In this document: in pieces, positions 6,981 through 8,073 of the stretch
Position numbering within the stretch: the stretch's first letter is position 1
Layout: every line of letters begins with the position of its first letter
NCBI GenBank assembly: GCA_030616025.1
Contig: JAUWYD010000042.1
Location: forward strand, 1 to 8,073
Reading direction: 5' to 3'
From: Chloroflexota bacterium
GTDB lineage: Bacteria; Chloroflexota; Anaerolineae; UBA7937; B3-Chlor
DNA length: 8,073 bases
Notes under the pieces: generated by a model
Seen by the model: only the letters and a program-made list of their open reading frames with translations
Databases searched by the model: none
What the model was told of the DNA's origin: nothing
Program-made: the position numbers and the translations under genes

Positions 6981-7011
6981 TTGGCATCACAGGACTGCGG
7001 TGTGATATAAT
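6981..7011 (+). promoter_or_regulatory. Rightward promoter for nnr, extended -10
   Basis: TTGGCA (6981-6986) and TATAAT (7006-7011) are 19 bp apart. The long spacer is offset by a TG one base before the -10 (7003-7004), giving an extended -10. The predicted start is near 7018, with a leader of about 34 nt to ATG 7052. The -35 is 17 bp from that of the leftward promoter, so the two are back to back. Confidence 0.7.
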
Positions 7012-7033
7012 GGCATACGTACAGACACACCGC
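6997..7033. repeat. Inverted repeat GCGGTGTG...CACACCGC bracketing the rightward -10
   Basis: Perfect 8-bp arms lie at 6997-7004 and 7026-7033, 21 nt apart. The left arm runs into the extended -10 and the right arm lies just after the predicted start of transcription. Only the right arm would be transcribed, so this is more likely a DNA site for a dimeric regulator than an RNA hairpin. A third copy of the seven-base core (6954-6960) begins 43 bp upstream of the left arm. Confidence 0.55.
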
Positions 7034-7051
7034 CGGGCAGAGGGACTTGAG

Positions 7052-8073
7052 ATGAAACTCGCCACAACTCAGCAAATGCGAGAGATCGAGAAGAAGGCCG
7101 ACGCCCAGGGCCTGACCTACGACATCATGATGGAGAACGCTGGCCGTGCCGTGGCCGAGGAAATTGACCGCCGTTTTGGAGCACAAGACAAAGAAGTGCT
7201 GGTATTGGTGGGGCCGGGCAATAACGGTGGTGATGGGTTGGTGGCAGCCCGCCATCTTCACGACCAGGGCGCCAAAGTGCGCTTGTACATCTGGAAGCGC
7301 AAGCTGAAAGGAGATGAGAACTTCCGTCTGATCAAAGAGAGGGACATCACCTACGTGCGCGCACGTGATGATGCAGAACTCGTAGAGCTGAGGAGCTTTG
7401 TCGCCGAGGCAGACATAGTGATTGATGCCCTGTTGGGCACAGGCGTATCACTACCCATTGGCGGTGTGCTCAAGGGCATTCTGAATCAACTGAAGGGAGA
7501 GATTGATGAGCGCAAAGGTTCTGCACCATCAGTCGTAGCCGTTGATGTCCCCACGGGGTTGGACTGTGATTCAGGGGAGGTGGATCCTGGCACGGTGGCG
7601 GCCGACCTGACAGTGACCCTGGCGCTTCCCAAGAGAGGTTTCTACTCCTTGCCCGGAGCGGAATACCCGGGAGAGGTCGTCGTGTCCGACATTGGCATTC
7701 CATCGGCCTTGACGGCTCATCTGTCCCTCGAACTGGTAGACGCTGAGATGGTGAAGGAGATGCTCCCTGCTCGCCCGCGCCACGCTCACAAGGGCACCTT
7801 CGGCAAGGCCTTGGTCGTAGCCGGCTCTCCCAACTACACGGGGGCCGCTTATCTTGCCAGCGCAGCGGCGACCCGCGTGGGTACGGGACTCGTGACACTT
7901 TGCCTCGCCCAAAGCCTCCATCCCATCCTCGCATCCAAGCTTACCGAAGTCACTTTCCTCCTGCTTCCGCACGACCTGGGAGCCCTGGTTCCCCAAGCAA
8001 CCAGGCTACTGGACGAGAGGCTTCCCGAGTACGACGCTCTGCTGGTGGGTCCTGGCCTGGGAACCGAGGATCC
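7052..8073 (+). CDS. nnr: Bifunctional NAD(P)HX epimerase / ADP-dependent dehydratase, 3'-truncated by window edge
   Basis: Repairs hydrated NAD(P)H: the N-terminal YjeF domain interconverts the R and S hydrates, and the C-terminal ribokinase-like domain dehydrates the S form using ADP. The 340 codons in the window are open. In the epimerase part, TQQMREIEKKA at 6-16 and MMENAGRAVAEE at 26-37 lead to GPGNNGGDGLVAARHL at 54-69. These are followed by DALLGTGVSLPIGG at 125-138 and VDVPTGLDCDSGEVDPG at 164-180. The dehydratase begins near 228, with HKGTFGKALVVAGS at 246-259, TGAAYLASAAATRVGTGLVT at 263-282 and GPGLGTED at 333-340. About 170 residues are missing at the 3' end, judged by the usual length near 500-530 aa. 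ATG 7052 follows AGAGGG by about 7 nt. The gene is transcribed divergently from the HTH gene. Confidence 0.96.
   Translation, partial: MKLATTQQMREIEKKADAQGLTYDIMMENAGRAVAEEIDRRFGAQDKEVLVLVGPGNNGGDGLVAARHLHDQGAKVRLYIWKRKLKGDENFRLIKERDITYVRARDDAELVELRSFVAEADIVIDALLGTGVSLPIGGVLKGILNQLKGEIDERKGSAPSVVAVDVPTGLDCDSGEVDPGTVAADLTVTLALPKRGFYSLPGAEYPGEVVVSDIGIPSALTAHLSLELVDAEMVKEMLPARPRHAHKGTFGKALVVAGSPNYTGAAYLASAAATRVGTGLVTLCLAQSLHPILASKLTEVTFLLLPHDLGALVPQATRLLDERLPEYDALLVGPGLGTED

Larger units (their letters stand above)
6722..7051. other. Divergent intergenic region, 330 bp, between the HTH gene and nnr
   Basis: No convincing gene lies here. It contains the leftward promoter (6934-6963), the rightward promoter (6981-7011), repeated GCGGTGT words (6954-6960, 6997-7003, inverted at 7027-7033), a 16-bp palindrome at 6898-6913 and an inverted-repeat structure at 6803-6843. 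The part from about 6927 down to 6722 would be the untranslated leader of the leftward transcript. I did not recognise a known riboswitch class in it. The rightward leader is only about 34 nt. Confidence 0.75.

Noticed and set aside
7470..7996. Minus-strand reading frames of 141 and 154 aa opposite nnr
   Set aside because: They lie opposite an open, motif-rich nnr frame and are arginine/proline/serine-rich shadow translations.
8068..8073. Window ends exactly at GGATCC, possibly a cloning junction
   Set aside because: The reading frame continues naturally into the expected nnr motif, and the same hexamer occurs at other places in the window, so it can be chance.

Overview
The window is chromosomal bacterial DNA, moderately GC-rich. 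It carries five complete protein genes and is cut inside a sixth and a seventh at its two ends. The dnaE-pfkA pairing, the fused NAD(P)HX repair enzyme and the general look of the proteins would fit a Chloroflexota-like or other deep-branching, perhaps uncultivated, bacterium. That assignment is an impression and no marker here proves it. I see no rRNA, tRNA, CRISPR array, insertion sequence or integrase.

Layout. Positions 1-3405 (+) hold most of dnaE (replicative DNA polymerase III alpha), lacking roughly its first 33 codons. After a 62-bp gap comes pfkA (3468-4451, +), a 6-phosphofructokinase, so replication and glycolysis genes probably share a transcript. pfkA converges on a leftward group with only 2 bp between the two stop codons. 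A perfect 8-bp stem-loop sits in the last codons of pfkA. The leftward group, read from its upstream end, is a 66-aa excisionase-type helix-turn-helix (HTH) protein (6721-6521), a nitrilase-superfamily amidase (6460-5672), a metallo-beta-lactamase (MBL) fold hydrolase (5629-4826) and a 91-aa TIGR04076-type cysteine-containing protein (4729-4454). At the right edge nnr (7052 to the end, +), a bifunctional NAD(P)HX epimerase/dehydratase, runs out of the window.

The 330-bp gap between the HTH gene and nnr is the main regulatory region. It has two back-to-back promoters: leftward TTGACA-N18-TATAAT, and rightward TTGGCA-N19-TATAAT with an extended -10. A short word, GCGGTGT, recurs here. One copy overlaps the leftward -35, and an inverted pair brackets the rightward -10 and start site. 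Shorter CGGTGT copies lie at the HTH start codon and just after the gene. The leftward transcript would carry a leader of about 200 nt containing a 6-4-6 palindrome and a further inverted-repeat structure.

How the parts may fit (inference): the small DNA-binding protein could control itself, nnr and the three downstream enzymes. The amidase, MBL hydrolase and TIGR04076 protein have no established joint pathway. This regulator-plus-three-gene unit and its divergent promoter region are the least explained part of the window. The rest is well-known housekeeping.
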